Below are positions 62,178 to 64,000 of a stretch of 64,000 bases of DNA, one piece after another (the stretch's first letter is position 1; each line of letters opens with the position of its first letter). Below the pieces are notes generated by a model that was given only the letters and a program-made list of their open reading frames with translations, did not search any database and was not told where the DNA came from. Location of the stretch: the NCBI GenBank assembly GCA_022605955.1, contig JAKCOZ010000239.1:62001-126000 (forward strand), in the 5' to 3' direction. Both the position numbers and the translations under genes were made by a program. The DNA is from Rallus limicola. Its lineage: Eukaryota; Chordata; Aves; Gruiformes; Rallidae.

Positions 62178-63959
62178 GTGCTTTTCTCGGCCCTAGCAGA
62201 CTGCAGTTCAAAACATGCTAAACGTCCAGCAATAACTCCCAAAGTAAAGAAGCTAGGCATGAAAGGCATAGCTTGTCTGAAACCTCCTAACAGGACACAC
62301 AAGCAGACCCTGTCACTTTGGCTCTCAGCCTTTTCCTTTGCCTGGAAAGAAGGAACATACCTGCTACCTCCTACAGTGCTTTTCTCGGCCCTAGCAGACT
62401 GCAGTTCAAAACATGCTAAACGTCCAGCAATAACTCCCAAAGTAAAGAAGCTAGGACTGAAAGGCATAGCTTGTCTGAAACCTCCTAACAGGACACACAA
62501 GCAGACCCTGTCACTTTGGCTCTCAGCCTTTTCCTTTGCCTGGAAAGAGGGAACATGCCTGGAACCTCCTACGGTGCTTTTCTCGGCCCTAGCAGACTGC
62601 AGTTCAAAACATGCTAAACGTCCAGCAATAACTCCCAAAGTAAAGAAGCTAGGACTGAAAGGCATAGCTTGTCTGAAACCTCCTAACAGGACACACAAGC
62701 AGACCCTGTCACTTTGGCTCTCAGCCTTTTCCTTTGCCTGGAAAGAGGGAACATGCCTGGAACCTCCTACGGTGCTTTTCTCGGCCCTAGCAGACTGCAG
62801 TTCAAAACATGCTAAACGTCCAGCAATAACTCCCAAAGTAAAGAAGCTAGGCATGAAAGGCATAGCTTCTCTGAAACCTCCTAACAGGACACACAAGCAG
62901 ACCCTGTCACTTTGGCTCTCAGCCTTTTCCTTTGCCTGGAAAGAAGGAACATACCTGCTACCTCCTACAGTGCTTTTCTCGGCCCTAGCAGACTGCAGTT
63001 CAAAACATGCTAAACGTCCAGCAATAACTCCCAAAGTAAAGAAGCTAGGACTGAAAGGCATAGCTTGTCTGAAACCTCCTAACAGGACACACAAGCAGAC
63101 CCTGTCACTTTGGCTCTCAGCCTTTTCCTTTGCCTGGAAAGAGGGAACATGCCTGGAACCTCCTACGGTGCTTTTCTCGGCCCTAGCAGACTGCAGTTCA
63201 AAACATGCTAAACGTCCAGCAATAACTCCCAAAGTAAAGAAGCTAGGACTGAAAGGCATAGCTTGTCTGAAACCTCCTAACAGGACACACAAGCAGACCC
63301 TGTCACTTTGGCTCTCAGCCTTTTCCTTTGCCTGGAAAGAGGGAACATGCCTGGAAGCTCCTACGGTGCTTTTCTCGGCCCTAGCAGACTGCAGTTCAAA
63401 ACATGCTAAACGTCCAGCAATAACTCCCAAAGTAAAGAAGCTAGGACTGAAAGGCATAGCTTGTCTGAAACCTCCTAACAGGACACACAAGCAGACCCTG
63501 TCACTTTGGCTCTCAGCCTTTTCCTTTGCATGGAAAGAGGGAACATGCCTGGAACCTCCTACGGTGCTTTTCTCGGCCCTAGCAGACTGCAGTTCAAAAC
63601 ATGCTAAACGTCCACCAATAACTCCCAAAGTAAAGAAGCTAGGACTGAAAGGCATAGCTTGTCTGAAACCTCCTAACAGGACACACAAGCAGACCCTGTC
63701 ACTTTGGCTCTCAGCCTTTTCCTTTGCCTGGAAAGAGGGAACATGCCTGGAAGCTCCTACGGTGCTTTTCTCGGCCCTAGCAGACTGCAGTTCAAAACAT
63801 GCTGAACGTCCAGCAATAACTCCCAAAGTAAAGAAGCTAGGCATGAAAGGCATAGCTTGTCTGAAACCTCCTAACAGGACACACAAGCAGACCCTGTCAC
63901 TTTGGCTCTCAGCCTTTTCCTTTGCCTGGAAAGAAGGAACATACCTGCTACCTCCTACA
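62178..63959. repeat. 9-monomer block, right copy of the 114-monomer displaced pair
   Basis: Carries GCTTCTCTG (near 62866), TTTGCATGG (near 63526) and CCACCAATAAC (near 63612) at the expected offset from 39606-41387. It lacks the GGACGG and CTCCAACGG changes of the other two versions, so those probably arose after this copy separated. A private GCTGAACGTC change is near 63804. Confidence 0.82.
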
Positions 63960-64000
63960 GTGCTTTTCTCGGCCCTAGCAGACTGCAGTTCAAAACATGC
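63960..64000. repeat. Partial monomer at right edge
   Basis: The first 41 bases of a further copy, in exact 198-bp register with the preceding monomers. The array continues to the right of the window. Confidence 0.97.

Larger units (their letters stand above)
1..64000. repeat. 198-bp satellite DNA array, about 323 monomers, head to tail
   Basis: Every line of the window is a copy of the same 198-bp unit. In-frame landmarks at 8, 2977, 4758, 5946, 10302, 15450, 38220 and 63960 are separated by 15, 9, 6, 22, 26, 115 and 130 monomers exactly, except for two single-base deletions near 2901 and 4682. That gives 323 full monomers plus partial copies at both edges. Copies typically differ at only a few positions each. 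No insertion, inversion, transposon or unique sequence interrupts the array, and neither edge is a real boundary. The family is not one I recognise. Low CpG with ordinary CAG/CTG content points to a methylated vertebrate genome. Centromeric or other heterochromatic location is an inference from the size and uniformity of the array. Confidence 0.98.

Noticed and set aside
1..64000. CRISPR array
   Set aside because: Units are 198 bp with no separate repeats and unique spacers. All parts of the unit are repeated.
1..64000. Transposon or retroviral origin within the window
   Set aside because: No terminal repeats, target-site duplications, poly-A tails or recognisable transposase or polymerase sequence. 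An older origin of the monomer from a mobile element cannot be tested here.
1..64000. tRNA, 5S or other RNA genes repeated in tandem
   Set aside because: No A/B box pair, no cloverleaf potential and no oligo-T terminator in the monomer. The inverted repeats seen (GGCT-CTC-AGCC, GCAG-A-CTGC, TGCT...AGCA) have only four-base stems.
37428..64000. Long displaced duplications as assembly artefacts
   Set aside because: Not fully excluded. The copies carry private differences and different local insertions, which favours real duplications, but only spanning ultra-long reads can settle it.

Overview
The whole 64 kb window is one uninterrupted tandem array of a satellite repeat with a monomer of 198 bp. 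Using the GTG at position 8 as an arbitrary origin, I count 323 complete head-to-tail monomers (8-63959), with 7 bp of another at the left edge and 41 bp at the right edge. All copies lie in the same orientation. I see no unique sequence, gene, RNA gene, transposon, CRISPR array or boundary, so the array extends beyond the window on both sides.

The reference monomer is 49% GC (A57 C56 G41 T44, counted by hand). It has only three CpG dinucleotides against about 11.6 expected, while CAG/CTG sites are plentiful. Strong CpG loss without CHG loss suggests a CpG-methylating vertebrate genome, in centromeric, pericentromeric or other constitutive heterochromatin. That is inference. I do not recognise the family and give it no name.

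Monomers differ by a small set of linked variants. The head reads GGACTG, GGCATG or GGATTG. The tail, near the monomer junction, comes in four main forms: GGAACCTCCTACG, GGAAGCTCCTACG, a CTACCTCCTACA form with upstream TAC, and a CTACCTATAAAA form. Rare variants act as barcodes and show nested duplication at exact multiples of 198 bp. There is a 9-mer doublet at 1988-5549. A block at 10698-12875 is copied at 13866-15449. Higher-order units of 12, 11 and 12 monomers start at 18222, 20598 and 29706. A perfect 6-mer doublet lies at 53268-55643. Long blocks are repeated 58, 63 and 113/114 monomers apart in the right half (37-64 kb).

Because 198 is divisible by three and the monomer happens to lack stops in one frame on each strand, very long open frames run through the array (up to 7576 codons on +, 4152 on -). 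I treat these as by-products of the repeat, not genes. Amino-acid-changing variants outnumber silent ones roughly 3:1, stops occur and have been copied along with their blocks, and no gene signals frame the ORFs. The points most worth following are the near-total absence of indels, one invariant 30-bp segment in an otherwise variable monomer, and hybrid monomers that mark recombination points.
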